Positions 15,641 to 30,200 of a DNA stretch of 64,000 bases are shown piece by piece. The first letter of the stretch is position 1. Each line of letters opens with the position of its first letter. The notes below the pieces were generated by a model that worked only from the letters and a program-made list of their open reading frames with translations, had not been told where the DNA came from and did not search any database. A program made the position numbers and the translations under genes. Source of the stretch: Oasisia sp. SBJ-2009 (Eukaryota; Annelida; Polychaeta; Sabellida; Siboglinidae); NCBI GenBank assembly GCA_964017155.1, contig OZ024861.1, positions 620,001 through 684,000 of the forward strand. The letters are read 5' to 3'.

Positions 15641-18600
15641 TGGCACTTATGTACAAGTCGGACCCACCTCAATGTTGCTATGATATCAGTATTTTTGTCA
15701 ACATGTGATACTTCATTAAATTAATTCATTCAATTATAATCATCTTGCGCGTATTTATGTTTTATAAACAGCGCGTCTTGGCAAACTTTTGAGGTCGAAA
15801 AGACAGCGCGGTTTGTGCCAGTCGCAAGCGCAGCGGTGCATGTTATTCCGCTGAGCATACGAAATGAGCGATAAACAGTTTGTTTATGCCGACCGCGCTG
15901 TCTTTTCGACCTCAAAAGTCTGCTAAGACGCGCTGTATATAAAACATAAATATGCGCAAGATGATTATAATTGATAGAATTAACAAAATCAAGTATCAAA
16001 TGTTGGCAAAGATACAGTTATAATACCAAAATTAAGGTGGGCCCGACTTGTTCATAAGTGCCAACACTTGCGGGCGCGTACCTTCACGCGCACTCTCTCA
16101 TAAAAGCACGTATACTCTCAATTGTTTTCAGTATTTCACTATTTGGCACTTATGTACAAGTCGGACCCACCTCAATGTTGCTATTATATCAGTATTTTTG
16201 CCAACATTTGAAACTTGATTAAATTAATTCATTCAATTATAATCATCTTGCGCGTATTTATGTTTTATAAACAGCGTGTCTTGGCAAACTTTTGAGGTCG
16301 AAAAGACAGCGCGATTTGTGCCAGTCGCAAGCGCAGCGGTGCCTGTTACTCCGTTGAGCATACGAAATGAGCGATCAACAGTTTGTTTATGCCGACCGCG
16401 CTGCCTTTTCGACCTCAAAAGTCTGCTAAGACGCGCTGTATATAAAACATAAATATGCGCAAGATGATTATAATTAATAGAATTAACAAAATCAATTATC
16501 AAATGTTGGCAAAGATACAGTTATAATACCAAAATTGAGGTGGGCCCGACTTGTACATAAGTGCCAACACTTGCGGCGCGTACCTTCACGCGCACTGTCT
16601 CATAAAAGCACGTATACTATCAATTGTTTTCAGTATTTCACTATTTGGCACTTATGTACAAGTCGGACCCACCTCAATGTTGCTATTATATCAGTATTTT
16701 TGCCAACATTTGATACTTGATTAAATTAATTCTTTCAATTATAATCACCTTGCGCGTATTTATGTTATATAAACAGCGCGTCTTGGCAAACTTTTGAGGT
16801 CGAAAAGACAGCGCGATTTGTGCCAGTCGCAAGAGCAGCGGTGCATGTTACTGCGCTGAGCGTATGAAATGAGCGATAAACAGTTTGTTTATGCCGACCG
16901 CGCTGTCTTTTCGACCTCAAAAGTCTGCTAAGACGCGCTGTATATAAAACATAAATATGCGCAAGATGATTACAATTGATAGAATTAACAAAATCAAGTA
17001 TCAAATGTTGACAAAGATACATTTATAATACCAAAATTGAGGAGGGCCCGACTTGTACATCAATGCCTAGACTTGCCGGCTGGTACCTTCACGCGCACTC
17101 TCTCATAAAAGCACGTATACTCTCAATTTGTTTTCAGTATTTCACTATTTGGCACTTATGTACAAGTCGGACCCACCTCAATGTTGCTATTATATCAGTA
17201 TTTTTGCCAACATTTGATACTTGATTAAATTAATTCATTCAATTATGATCATCTTGCGCGTATTTATGTTTTATAAACAGCGCGTCTTGGCAAACTTTTG
17301 AGGTCGAAAAGACAGCGCGATTTGTGCCAGTCGCAAGCGCAGCGGTGCATGTTACTCCGTTGAGCATACGAAATGAGCGATAAACAGTTTGTTTATGCCG
17401 ACCGCGCTGCCTTTTCGACCTCAAAAGTCTGCTAAGACGCGATGTATATAAAACATAAATATGCGCAAGATGATTATAATTAATAGAATTAACAAAATCA
17501 AGTATCAAATGTTGGCAAAGATACAGTTATAATACCAAAATTGAGATGGGCCCGACTTGTACATCAGTGCCAACACTTGCGGCGCGTACCTTCACGCGCA
17601 CTGTCTCATAAAAGCACATATACTATCAATTGTTTTCAGTATTTCACTATTTGGCACTTATGTACAAGTCGGACCCACCTCAATGTTGCTATGATATCAG
17701 TATTTTTGTCAACATGTGATACTTGATTAAATTAATTCATTCAATTATAATCATCTTGCGCGTATTTATGTTTTATAAACAGCGCGTCTTGGCAAACTTT
17801 TGAGGTCGAAAAGACAGCGCGGTTTGTGCCAGTCGCAAGCGCAGCGGTGCATGTTATTCCGCTGAGCATACGAAATGAGCGATAAACAGTTTGTTTATGC
17901 CGACCGCGCTGTCTTTTCGACCTCAAAAGTCTGCTAAGACGCGCTGTATATAAAACATAAATATGCGCAAGATGATTATAATTGATAGAATTAATAAAAT
18001 CAAGTATCAAATGTTGGCAAAGATACAGTTATAATACCAAAATTAAGGTGGGCCCGACTTGTACATAAGTGCCAACACTTGCGGGCGCGTACCTTCACGC
18101 GCACTCTCTCATAAAAGCACGTATACTCTCAATTGTTTTCAGTATTTCACTATTTGGCACTAATGTACAAGTTGGACCCACCTCAATGTTGCTATTATAT
18201 CAGTATTTTTGCCAACATCTGATACTTGATTAAATTAATTCTTTCAATTATAATCACCTTGCGCGTATTTATGTTTCATAAACAGCGCGTCTTGGCAAAC
18301 TTTTGAGGTCGAAAAGACAACGCGATTTGTGCCAGTCGCAAGCGCACCGGTGCATGTTACTGCGCTGAGCTTATGAAATGAGCGATAAACAGTTTGTTTA
18401 TGCCGACCGCGCTGTCTTTTCGACCTCAAAAGTCTGCTAAGACGCGCTGTATATAAAACATAAATATGCGCAAGATGATTATAATTGATAGAATTAACAA
18501 AATCAAGTATCAAATGTTGACAAAGATACAGTTATAATACCAAAATTGAGGTGGGCCCGACTTGTACATAAATCCCTAGACTTGCGGGCTCGTACCTTCA

Positions 18601-21600
18601 CGCGCACTCTCTCATAAAAGCACGTATACTCTCAATTTGTTTTCAGTATTTCACTATTTCGCACTTATGTACAAGTCGGACCCACCTCAATGTTGCTATT
18701 ATATCAGTATTTTTGCCAACATTTGATACTTGATTAAATTAATTCATTCAATTATAATCATCTTGCGCGTATTTATGTTTAATAAACAGCGTGTCTTGGC
18801 AAACTTTTGAGGTCGAAAAGACAGCGCGATTTGTGCCAGTCGCAAGCGCAGCGGTGCCTGTTACTCCGTTGAGCATACGAAATGAGCGATCAACAGTTTG
18901 TTTATGCCGACCGCGCTGCCTTTTCGACCTCAAAAGTCTGCTAAGACGCGCTGTATATAAAACATAAATATGCGCAAGATGATTATAGTTAATAGAATTA
19001 ACAAAATCAAGTATCAAATGTTGGCAAAGATACAGTTATAATACCAAAATTGAGGTGGGCCCGACTTGTACATAAGTGCCAACACTTGCGGCGCGTACCT
19101 TCACGCGCACTGACTCATAAAAGCACATATACTATCAATTGTTTTCAGTATTTCACTATTTGGCACTTATGTACAAGTCGGACCCACCTCAATGTTGCTA
19201 TGATATCAGTATTTTTGTCAACATGTGATACTTCATTAAATTAATTCATTCAATTATAATCATCTTGCGCGTATTTATGTTTTATAAACAGCGCGTCTTG
19301 GCAAACTTTTGAGGTCGAAAAGACAGCGCGGTTTGTGCCAGTCGCAAGCGCAGCGGTGCATGTTATTCCGCTGAGCATACGAAATGAGCGATAAACAGTT
19401 TGTTTATGCCGACCGCGCTGTCTTTTCGACCTCAAAAGTCTGCTAAGACGCGCTGTATATAAAACATAAATATGCGCAAGATGATTATAATTGATAGAAT
19501 TAACAAAATCAAGTATCAAATGTTGGCAAAGATACAGTTATAATACCAAAATTAAGGTGGGCCCGACTTGTTCATAAGTGCCAACACTTGCGGGCGCGTA
19601 CCTTCACGCGCACTCTCTCATAAAAGCACGTATACTCTCAATTGTTTTCAGTATTTCACTATTTGGCACTTATGTACAAGTCGGACCCACCTCAATGTTG
19701 CTATTATATCAGTATTTTTGCCAACATTTGAAACTTGATTAAATTAATTCATTCAATTATAATCATCTTGCGCGTATTTATGTTTTATAAACAGCGTGTC
19801 TTGGCAAACTTTTGAGGTCGAAAAGACAGCGCGATTTGTGCCAGTCGCAAGCGCAGCGGTGCCTGTTACTCCGTTGAGCATACGAAATGAGCGATCAACA
19901 GTTTGTTTATGCCGACCGCGCTGCCTTTTCGACCTCAAAAGTCTGCTAAGACGCGCTGTATATAAAACATAAATATGCGCAAGATGATTATAATTAATAG
20001 AATTAACAAAATCAATTATCAAATGTTGGCAAAGATACAGTTATAATACCAAAATTGAGGTGGGCCCGACTTGTACATAAGTGCCAACACTTGCGGCGCG
20101 TACCTTCACGCGCACTGTCTCATAAAAGCACGTATACTATCAATTGTTTTCAGTATTTCACTATTTGGCACTTATGTACAAGTCGGACCCACCTCAATGT
20201 TGCTATTATATCAGTATTTTTGCCAACATTTGATACTTGATTAAATTAATTCTTTCAATTATAATCACCTTGCGCGTATTTATGTTATATAAACAGCGCG
20301 TCTTGGCAAACTTTTGAGGTCGAAAAGACAGCGCGATTTGTGCCAGTCGCAAGAGCAGCGGTGCATGTTACTGCGCTGAGCGTATGAAATGAGCGATAAA
20401 CAGTTTGTTTATGCCGACCGCGCTGTCTTTTCGACCTCAAAAGTCTGCTAAGACGCGCTGTATATAAAACATAAATATGCGCAAGATGATTACAATTGAT
20501 AGAATTAACAAAATCAAGTATCAAATGTTGACAAAGATACATTTATAATACCAAAATTGAGGAGGGCCCGACTTGTACATCAATGCCTAGACTTGCCGGC
20601 TGGTACCTTCACGCGCACTCTCTCATAAAAGCACGTATACTCTCAATTTGTTTTCAGTATTTCACTATTTGGCACTTATGTACAAGTCGGACCCACCTCA
20701 ATGTTGCTATTATATCAGTATTTTTGCCAACATTTGATACTTGATTAAATTAATTCATTCAATTATGATCATCTTGCGCGTATTTATGTTTTATAAACAG
20801 CGCGTCTTGGCAAACTTTTGAGGTCGAAAAGACAGCGCGATTTGTGCCAGTCGCAAGCGCAGCGGTGCATGTTACTCCGTTGAGCATACGAAATGAGCGA
20901 TAAACAGTTTGTTTATGCCGACCGCGCTGCCTTTTCGACCTCAAAAGTCTGCTAAGACGCGATGTATATAAAACATAAATATGCGCAAGATGATTATAAT
21001 TAATAGAATTAACAAAATCAAGTATCAAATGTTGGCAAAGATACAGTTATAATACCAAAATTGAGATGGGCCCGACTTGTACATCAGTGCCAACACTTGC
21101 GGCGCGTACCTTCACGCGCACTGTCTCATAAAAGCACATATACTATCAATTGTTTTCAGTATTTCACTATTTCGCACTTATGTACAAGTCGGACCCACCT
21201 CAATGTTGCTATGATATCAGTATTTTTGTCAACATGTGATACTTGATTAAATTAATTCATTCAATTATAATCATCTTGCGCGTATTTATGTTTTATAAAC
21301 AGCGCGTCTTGGCAAACTTTTGAGGTCGAAAAGACAGCGCGGTTTGTGCCAGTCGCAAGCGCAGCGGTGCATGTTATTCCGCTGAGCATACGAAATGAGC
21401 GATAAACAGTTTGTTTATGCCGACCGCGCTGTCTTTTCGACCTCAAAAGTCTGCTAAGACGCGCTGTATATAAAACATAAATATGCGCAAGATGATTATA
21501 ATTGATAGAATTAATAAAATCAAGTATCAAATGTTGGCAAAGATACAGTTATAATACCAAAATTAAGGTGGGCCCGACTTGTACATAAGTGCCAACACTT

Positions 21601-22680
21601 GCGGGCGCGTACCTTCACGCGCACTCTCTCATAAAAGCACGTATACTCTCAATTGTTTTCAGTATTTCACTATTTGGCACTAATGTACAAGTTGGACCCA
21701 CCTCAATGTTGCTATTATATCAGTATTTTTGCCAACATCTGATACTTGATTAAATTAATTCTTTCAATTATAATCACCTTGCGCGTATTTATGTTTCATA
21801 AACAGCGCGTCTTGGCAAACTTTTGAGGTCGAAAAGACAACGCGATTTGTGCCAGTCGCAAGCGCACCGGTGCATGTTACTGCGCTGAGCTTATGAAATG
21901 AGCGATAAACAGTTTGTTTATGCCGACCGCGCTGTCTTTTCGACCTCAAAAGTCTGCTAAGACGCGCTGTATATAAAACATAAATATGCGCAAGATGATT
22001 ATAATTGATAGAATTAACAAAATCAAGTATCAAATGTTGACAAAGATACAGTTATAATACCAAAATTGAGGTGGGCCCGACTTGTACATAAATCCCTAGA
22101 CTTGCGGGCTCGTACCTTCACGCGCACTCTCTCATAAAAGCACGTATACTCTCAATTTGTTTTCAGTATTTCACTATTTCGCACTTATGTACAAGTCGGA
22201 CCCACCTCAATGTTGCTATTATATCAGTATTTTTGCCAACATTTGATACTTGATTAAATTAATTCATTCAATTATAATCAACTTGCGCGTATTTATGTTT
22301 AATAAACAGCGTGTCTTGGCAAACTTTTGAGGTCGAAAAGACAGCGCGATTTGTGCCAGTCGCAAGCGCAGCGGTGCCTGTTACTCCGTTGAGCATACGA
22401 AATGAGCGATCAACAGTTTGTTTATGCCGACCGCGCTGCCTTTTCGACCTCAAAAGTCTGCTAAGACGCGCTGTATATAAAACATAAATATGCGCAAGAT
22501 GATTATAGTTAATAGAATTAACAAAATCAAGTATCAAATGTTGGCAAAGATACAGTTATAATACCAAAATTGAGGTGGGCCCGACTTGTACATAAGTGCC
22601 AACACTTGCGGCGCGTACCTTCACGCGCACTGTCTCATAAAAGCACGTATACTATCAATTGTTTTCAGTATTTCACTATT
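15641..22680. repeat. Higher-order repeat ABCDEFG, two full copies of 3,520 bp
   Basis: Copy one is 15641-19160 and copy two 19161-22680. All seven monomer types occur in the same order with the same spacing. Private marks recur at exactly 3,520 bp: CTTCATTAAATT ahead of the A loop (15713 and 19233), GATTATAGTTAATAG in G (18983 and 22503), and TAATGTACAAGTTGG before F. Corresponding monomers in the two copies are almost identical, while monomers within one copy differ by several percent, which is the definition of a higher-order repeat. Confidence 0.88.
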
Positions 22681-25600
22681 TGGCACTTATGTACAAGTCG
22701 GACCCACCTCAATGTTGCTATTATATCAGTATTTTTGCCAACATTTGATACTTGATTAAATTAATTCTTTCAATTATAATCACCTTGCGCGTATTTATGT
22801 TTCATAAACAGCGCGTCTTGGCAAACTTTTGAGGTCGAAAAGACAGCGCGATTTGTGCCAGTCGCAAGAGCAGCGGTGCATGTTACTGCGCTGAGCGTAT
22901 GAAATGAGCGATAAACAGTTTGTTTATGCCGACCGCGCTGTCTTTTCGACCTCAAAAGTCTGCTAAGACGCGCTGTATATAAAACATAAATATGCGCAAG
23001 ATGATTACAATTGATAGAATTAACAAAATCAAGTATCAAATGTTGACAAAGATACATTTATAATACCAACATTGAGGAGGGCCCGACTTGTACATCAATG
23101 CCTAGACTTGCCGGCTGGTACCTTCACGCGCACTCTCTCATAAAAGCACGTATACTCTCAATTTGTTTTCAGTATTTCACTATTTGGCACTTATGTACAA
23201 GTCGGACCCACCTCAATGTTGCTATTATATCAGTATTTTTGCCAACATTTGATACTTGATTAAATTAATTCATTCAATTATGATCATCTTGCGCGTATTT
23301 ATGTTTTATAAACAGCGCGTCTTGGCAAACTTTTGAGGTCGAAAAGACAGCGCGATTTGTGCCAGTCGCAAGCGCAGCGGTGCATGTTACTCCGTTGAGC
23401 ATACGAAATGAGCGATAAACAGTTTGTTTATGCCGACCGCGCTGCCTTTTCGACCTCAAAAGTCTGCTAAGACGCGATGTATATAAAACATAAATATGCG
23501 CAAGATGATTATAATTAATAGAATTAACAAAATCAAGTATCAAATGTTGGCAAAGATACAGTTATAATACCAAAATTGAGATGGGCCCGACTTGTACATC
23601 AGTGCCAACACTTGCGGCGCGTACCTTCACGCGCACTGTCTCATAAAAGCACATATACTATCAATTGTTTTCAGTATTTCACTATTTGGCACTTATGTAC
23701 AAGTCGGACCCACCTCAATGTTGCTATGATATCAGTATTTTTGTCAACATGTGATACTTGATTAAATTAATTCATTCAATTATAATCATCTTGCGCGTAT
23801 TTATGTTTTATAAACAGCGCGTCTTGGCAAACTTTTGAGGTCGAAAAGACAGCGCGGTTTGTGCCAGTCGCAAGCGCAGCGGTGCATGTTATTCCGCTGA
23901 GCATACGAAATGAGCGATAAACAGTTTGTTTATGCCGACCGCGCTGTCTTTTCGACCTCAAAAGTCTGCTAAGACGCGCTGTATATAAAACATAAATATG
24001 CGCAAGATGATTATAATTGATAGAATTAATAAAATCAAGTATCAAATGTTGGCAAAGATACAGTTATAATACCAAAATTAAGGTGGGCCCGACTTGTACA
24101 TAAGTGCCAACACTTGCGGGCGCGTACCTTCACGCGCACTCTCTCATAAAAGCACGTATACTCTCAATTGTTTTCAGTATTTCACTATTTGGCACTAATG
24201 TACAAGTTGGACCCACCTCAATGTTGCTATTATATCAGTATTTTTGCCAACATCTGATACTTGATTAAATTAATTCTTTCAATTATAATCACCTTGCGCG
24301 TATTTATGTTTCATAAACAGCGCGTCTTGGTAAACTTTTGAGGTCGAAAAGACAACGCGATTTGTGCCAGTCGCAAGCGCACCGGTGCATGTTACTGCGC
24401 TGAGCTTATGAAATGAGCGATAAACAGTTTGTTTATGCCGACCGCGCTGTCTTTTCGACCTCAAAAGTCTGCTAAGACGCGCTGTATATAAAACATAAAT
24501 ATGCGCAAGATGATTATAATTGATAGAATTAACAAAATCAAGTATCAAATGTTGACAAAGATACAGTTATAATACCAAAATTGAGGTGGGCCCGACTTGT
24601 ACATAAATCCCTAGACTTGCGGGCTCGTACCTTCACGCGCACTCTCTCATAAAAGCACGTATACTCTCAATTTGTTTTCAGTATTTCACTATTTCGCACT
24701 TATGTACAAGTCGGACCCACCTCAATGTTGCTATTATATCAGTATTTTTGCCAACATTTGATACTTGATTAAATTAATTCATTCAATTATAATCATCTTG
24801 CGCGTATTTATGTTTAATAAACAGCGTGTCTTGGCAAACTTTTGAGGTCGAAAAGACAGCGCGGTTTGTGCCAGTCGCAAGCGCAGCGGTGCATGTTATT
24901 CCGCTGAGCATACGAAATGAGCGATAAACAGTTTGTTTATGCCGACCGCGCTGTCTTTTCGACCTCAAAAGTCTGCTAAGACGCGCTGTATATAAAACAT
25001 AAATATGCGCAAGATGATTATAATTGATAGAATTAATAAAATCAAGTATCAAATGTTGGCAAAGATACAGTTATAATACCAAAATTAAGGTGGGCCCGAC
25101 TTGTACATAAGTGCCAACACTTGCGGGCGCGTACCTTCACGCGCACTCTCTCATAAAAGCACGTATACTCTCAATTGTTTTCAGTATTTCACTATTTGGC
25201 ACTAATGTACAAGTTGGACCCACCTCAATGTTGCTATTATATCAGTATTTTTGCCAACATCTGATACTTGATTAAATTAATTCTTTCAATTATAATCACC
25301 TTGCGCGTATTTATGTTTCATAAACAGCGCGTCTTGGCAAACTTTTGAGGTCGAAAAGACAACGCGATTTGTGCCAGTCGCAAGCGCACCGGTGCATGTT
25401 ACTGCGCTGAGCTTATGAAATGAGCGATAAACAGTTTGTTTATGCCGACCGCGCTGTCTTTTCGACCTCAAAAGTCTGCTAAGACGCGCTGTATATAAAA
25501 CATAAATATGCGCAAGATGATTATAATTGATAGAATTAACAAAATCAAGTATCAAATGTTGACAAAGATACAGTTATAATACCAAAATTGAGGTGGGCCC

Positions 25601-27209
25601 GACTTGTACATAAATCCCTAGACTTGCGGGCTCGTACCTTCACGCGCACTCTCTCATAAAAGCACGTATACTCTCAATTTGTTTTCAGTATTTCACTATT
25701 TCGCACTTATGTACAAGTCGGACCCACCTCAATGTTGCTATTATATCAGTATTTTTGCCAACATTTGATACTTGATTAAATTAATTCATTCAATTATGAT
25801 CATCTTGCGCGTATTTATGTTTTATAAACAGCGCGTCTTGGCAAACTTTTGAGGTCGAAAAGACAGCGCGATTTGTGCCAGTCGCAAGCGCAGCGGTGCA
25901 TGTTACTCCGTTGAGCATACGAAATGAGCGATAAACAGTTTGTTTATGCCGACCGCGCTGCCTTTTCGACCTCAAAAGTCTGCTAAGACGCGATGTATAT
26001 AAAACATAAATATGCGCAAGATGATTATAATTAATAGAATTAACAAAATCAAGTATCAAATGTTGGCAAAGATACAGTTATAATACCAAAATTGAGATGG
26101 GCCCGACTTGTACATCAGTGCCAACACTTGCGGCGCGTACCTTCACGCGCACTGTCTCATAAAAGCACATATACTATCAATTGTTTTCAGTATTTCACTA
26201 TTTGGCACTTATGTACAAGTCGGACCCACCTCAATGTTGCTATGATATCAGTATTTTTGTCAACATGTGATACTTGATTAAATTAATTCATTCAATTATA
26301 ATCATCTTGCGCGTATTTATGTTTTATAAACAGCGCGTCTTGGCAAACTTTTGAGGTCGAAAAGACAGCGCGGTTTGTGCCAGTCGCAAGCGCAGCGGTG
26401 CATGTTATTCCGCTGAGCATACGAAATGAGCGATAAACAGTTTGTTTATGCCGACCGCGCTGTCTTTTCGACCTCAAAAGTCTGCTAAGACGCGCTGTAT
26501 ATAAAACATAAATATGCGCAAGATGATTATAATTGATAGAATTAATAAAATCAAGTATCAAATGTTGGCAAAGATACAGTTATAATACCAAAATTAAGGT
26601 GGGCCCGACTTGTACATAAGTGCCAACACTTGCGGGCGCGTACCTTCACGCGCACTCTCTCATAAAAGCACGTATACTCTCAATTGTTTTCAGTATTTCA
26701 CTATTTGGCACTAATGTACAAGTTGGACCCACCTCAATGTTGCTATTATATCAGTATTTTTGCCAACATCTGATACTTGATTAAATTAATTCTTTCAATT
26801 ATAATCACCTTGCGCGTATTTATGTTTCATAAACAGCGCGTCTTGGCAAACTTTTGAGGTCGAAAAGACAACGCGATTTGTGCCAGTCGCAAGCGCACCG
26901 GTGCATGTTACTGCGCTGAGCTTATGAAATGAGCGATAAACAGTTTGTTTATGCCGACCGCGCTGTCTTTTCGACCTCAAAAGTCTGCTAAGACGCGCTG
27001 TATATAAAACATAAATATGCGCAAGATGATTATAATTGATAGAATTAACAAAATCAAGTATCAAATGTTGACAAAGATACAGTTATAATACCAAAATTGA
27101 GGTGGGCCCGACTTGTACATAAATCCCTAGACTTGCGGGCTCGTACCTTCACGCGCACTCTCTCATAAAAGCACGTATACTCTCAATTTGTTTTCAGTAT
27201 TTCACTATT
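22681..27209. repeat. Shortened derivatives of the ABCDEFG unit
   Basis: The order is C D E F, a G/E chimera, F, then D E F. Blocks of the seven-monomer unit are reused with A and B missing. The monomer starting near 24694 begins as type G (TTTAATAAACAGCGTG) and continues as type E (GCGGTTTGTG and TTAATAAAATC), so the switch lies between 24827 and 24864, in the inner end of the left arm. Confidence 0.75.
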
Positions 27210-30200
27210 TCGCACTTATGTACAAGTCGGACCCACCTCAATGTTGCTATTATATCAGTATTTTTGCCAACATTTGATACTTGATTAAATTAATTCATTC
27301 AATTATAATCATCTTGCGCGTATTTATGTTTAATAAACAGCGTGTCTTGGCAAACTTTTGAGGTCGAAAAGACAGCGCGATTTGTGCCAGTCGCAAGCGC
27401 AGCGGTGCCTGTTACTCCGTTGAGCATACGAAATGAGCGATCAACAGTTTGTTTATGCCGACCGCGCTGCCTTTTCGACCTCAAAAGTCTGCTAAGACGC
27501 GCTGTATATAAAACATAAATATGCGCAAGATGATTATAGTTAATAGAATTAACAAAATCAAGTATCAAATGTTGGCAAAGATACAGTTATAATACCAAAA
27601 TTGAGGTGGGCCCGACTTGTACATAAGTGCCAACACTTGCGGCGCGTACCTTCACGCGCACTGTCTCATAAAAGCACGTATACTATCAATTGTTTTCAGT
27701 ATTTCACTATTTGGCACTTATGTACAAGTCGGACCCACCTCAATGTTGCTATTATATCAGTATTTTTGCCAACATTTGATACTTGATTAAATTAATTCTT
27801 TCAATTATAATCACCTTGCGCGTATTTATGTTTCATAAACAGCGCGTCTTGGCAAACTTTTGAGGTCGAAAAGACAGCGCGATTTGTGCCAGTCGCAAGA
27901 GCAGCGGTGCATGTTACTGCGCTGAGCGTATGAAATGAGCGATAAACAGTTTGTTTATGCCGACCGCGCTGTCTTTTCGACCTCAAAAGTCTGCTAAGAC
28001 GCGCTGTATATAAAACATAAATATGCGCAAGATGATTATAATTGATAGAATTAACAAAATCAAGTATCAAATGTTGACAAAGATACATTTATAATACCAA
28101 AATTGAGGAGGGCCCGACTTGTACATAAATGCCTAGACTTGCCGGCTGGTACCTTCACGCGCACTCTCTCATAAAAGCACGTATACTCTCAATTTGTTTT
28201 CAGTATTTCACTATTTGGCACTTATGTACAAGTCGGACCCACCTCAATGTTGCTATTATATCAGTATTTTTGCCAACATTTGATACTTGATTAAATTAAT
28301 TCATTCAATTATGATCATCTTGCGCGTATTTATGTTTTATAAACAGCGCGTCTTGGCAAACTTTTGAGGTCGAAAAGACAGCGCGATTTGTGCCAGTCGC
28401 AAGCGCAGCGGTGCATGTTACTCCGTTGAGCATACGAAATGAGCGATAAACAGTTTGTTTATGCCGACCGCGCTGCCTTTTCGACCTCAAAAGTCTGCTA
28501 AGACGCGATGTATATAAAACATAAATATGCGCAAGATGATTATAAGTAATAGAATTAACAAAATCAAGTATCAAATGTTGGCAAAGATACAGTTATAATA
28601 CCAAAATTGAGGTGGGCCCGACTTGTACATAAGTGCCAACACTTGCGGCGCGTACCTTCACGCGCACTGTCTCATAAAAGCACATATACTATCAATTGTT
28701 TTCAGTATTTCACTATTTGGCACTTATGTACAAGTCGGACCCACCTCAATGTTGCTATGATATCAGTATTTTTGTCAACATGTGATACTTGATTAAATTA
28801 ATTCATTCAATTATAATCATCTTGCGCGTATTTATGTTTTATAAACAGCGCGTCTTGGCAAACTTTTGAGGTCGAAAAGACAGCGCGGTTTGTGCCAGTC
28901 GCAAGCGCAGCGGTGCATGTTATTCCGCTGAGCATACGAAATGAGCGATAAACAGTTTGTTTATGCCGACCGCGCTGTCTTTTCGACCTCAAAAGTCTGC
29001 TAAGACGCGCTGTATATAAAACATAAATATGCGCAAGATGATTATAATTGATAGAATTAACAAAATCAAGTATCAAATGTTGACAAAGATACAGTTATAA
29101 TACCAAAATTGAGGTGGGCCCGACTTGTACATAAGTGCCAACACTTGCGGCGCGTACCTTCACGCGCACTGTCTCATAAAAGCACGTATACTATCAATTG
29201 TTTTCAGTATTTCACTATTTGGCACTTATGTACAAGTCGGACCCACCTCAATGTTGCTATTATATCAGTATTTTTGCCAACATTTGATACTTGATTAAAT
29301 TAATTCTTTCAATTATAATCACCTTGCGCGTATTTATGTTTCATAAACAGCGCGTCTTGGCAAACTTTTGAGGTCGAAAAGACAGCGCGATTTGTGCCAG
29401 TCGCAAGAGCAGCGGTGCATGTTACTGCGCTGAGCGTATGAAATGAGCGATAAACAGTTTGTTTATGCCGACCGCGCTGTCTTTTCGACCTCAAAAGTCT
29501 GCTAAGACGCGCTGTATATAAAACATAAATATGCGCAAGATGATTATAATTGATAGAATTAACAAAATCAAGTATCAAATGTTGACAAAGATACATTTAT
29601 AATACCAAAATTGAGGAGGGCCCGACTTGTGCATAAATGCCTAGACTTGCCGGCTGGTACCTTCACGCGCACTCTCTCATAAAAGCACGTATACTCTCAA
29701 TTTGTTTTCAGTATTTCACTATTTGGCACTTATGTACAAGTCGGACCCACCTCAATGTTGCTATTATATCAGTATTTTTGCCAACATTTGATACTTGATT
29801 AAATTAATTCATTCAATTATGATCATCTTGCGCGTATTTATGTTTTATAAACAGCGCGTCTTGGCAAACTTTTGAGGTCGAAAAGACAGCGCGATTTGTG
29901 CCAGTCGCAAGCGCAGCGGTGCATGTTACTCCGTTGAGCATACGAAATGAGCGATAAACAGTTTGTTTATGCCGACCGCGCTGCCTTTTCGACCTCAAAA
30001 GTCTGCTAAGACGCGATGTATATAAAACATAAATATGCGCAAGATGATTATAAGTAATAGAATTAACAAAATCAAGTATCAAATGTTGGCAAAGATACAG
30101 TTATAATACCAAAATTGAGGTGGGCCCGACTTGTACATAAGTGCCAACACTTGCGGCGCGTACCTTCACGCGCACTGTCTCATAAAAGCACATATACTAT

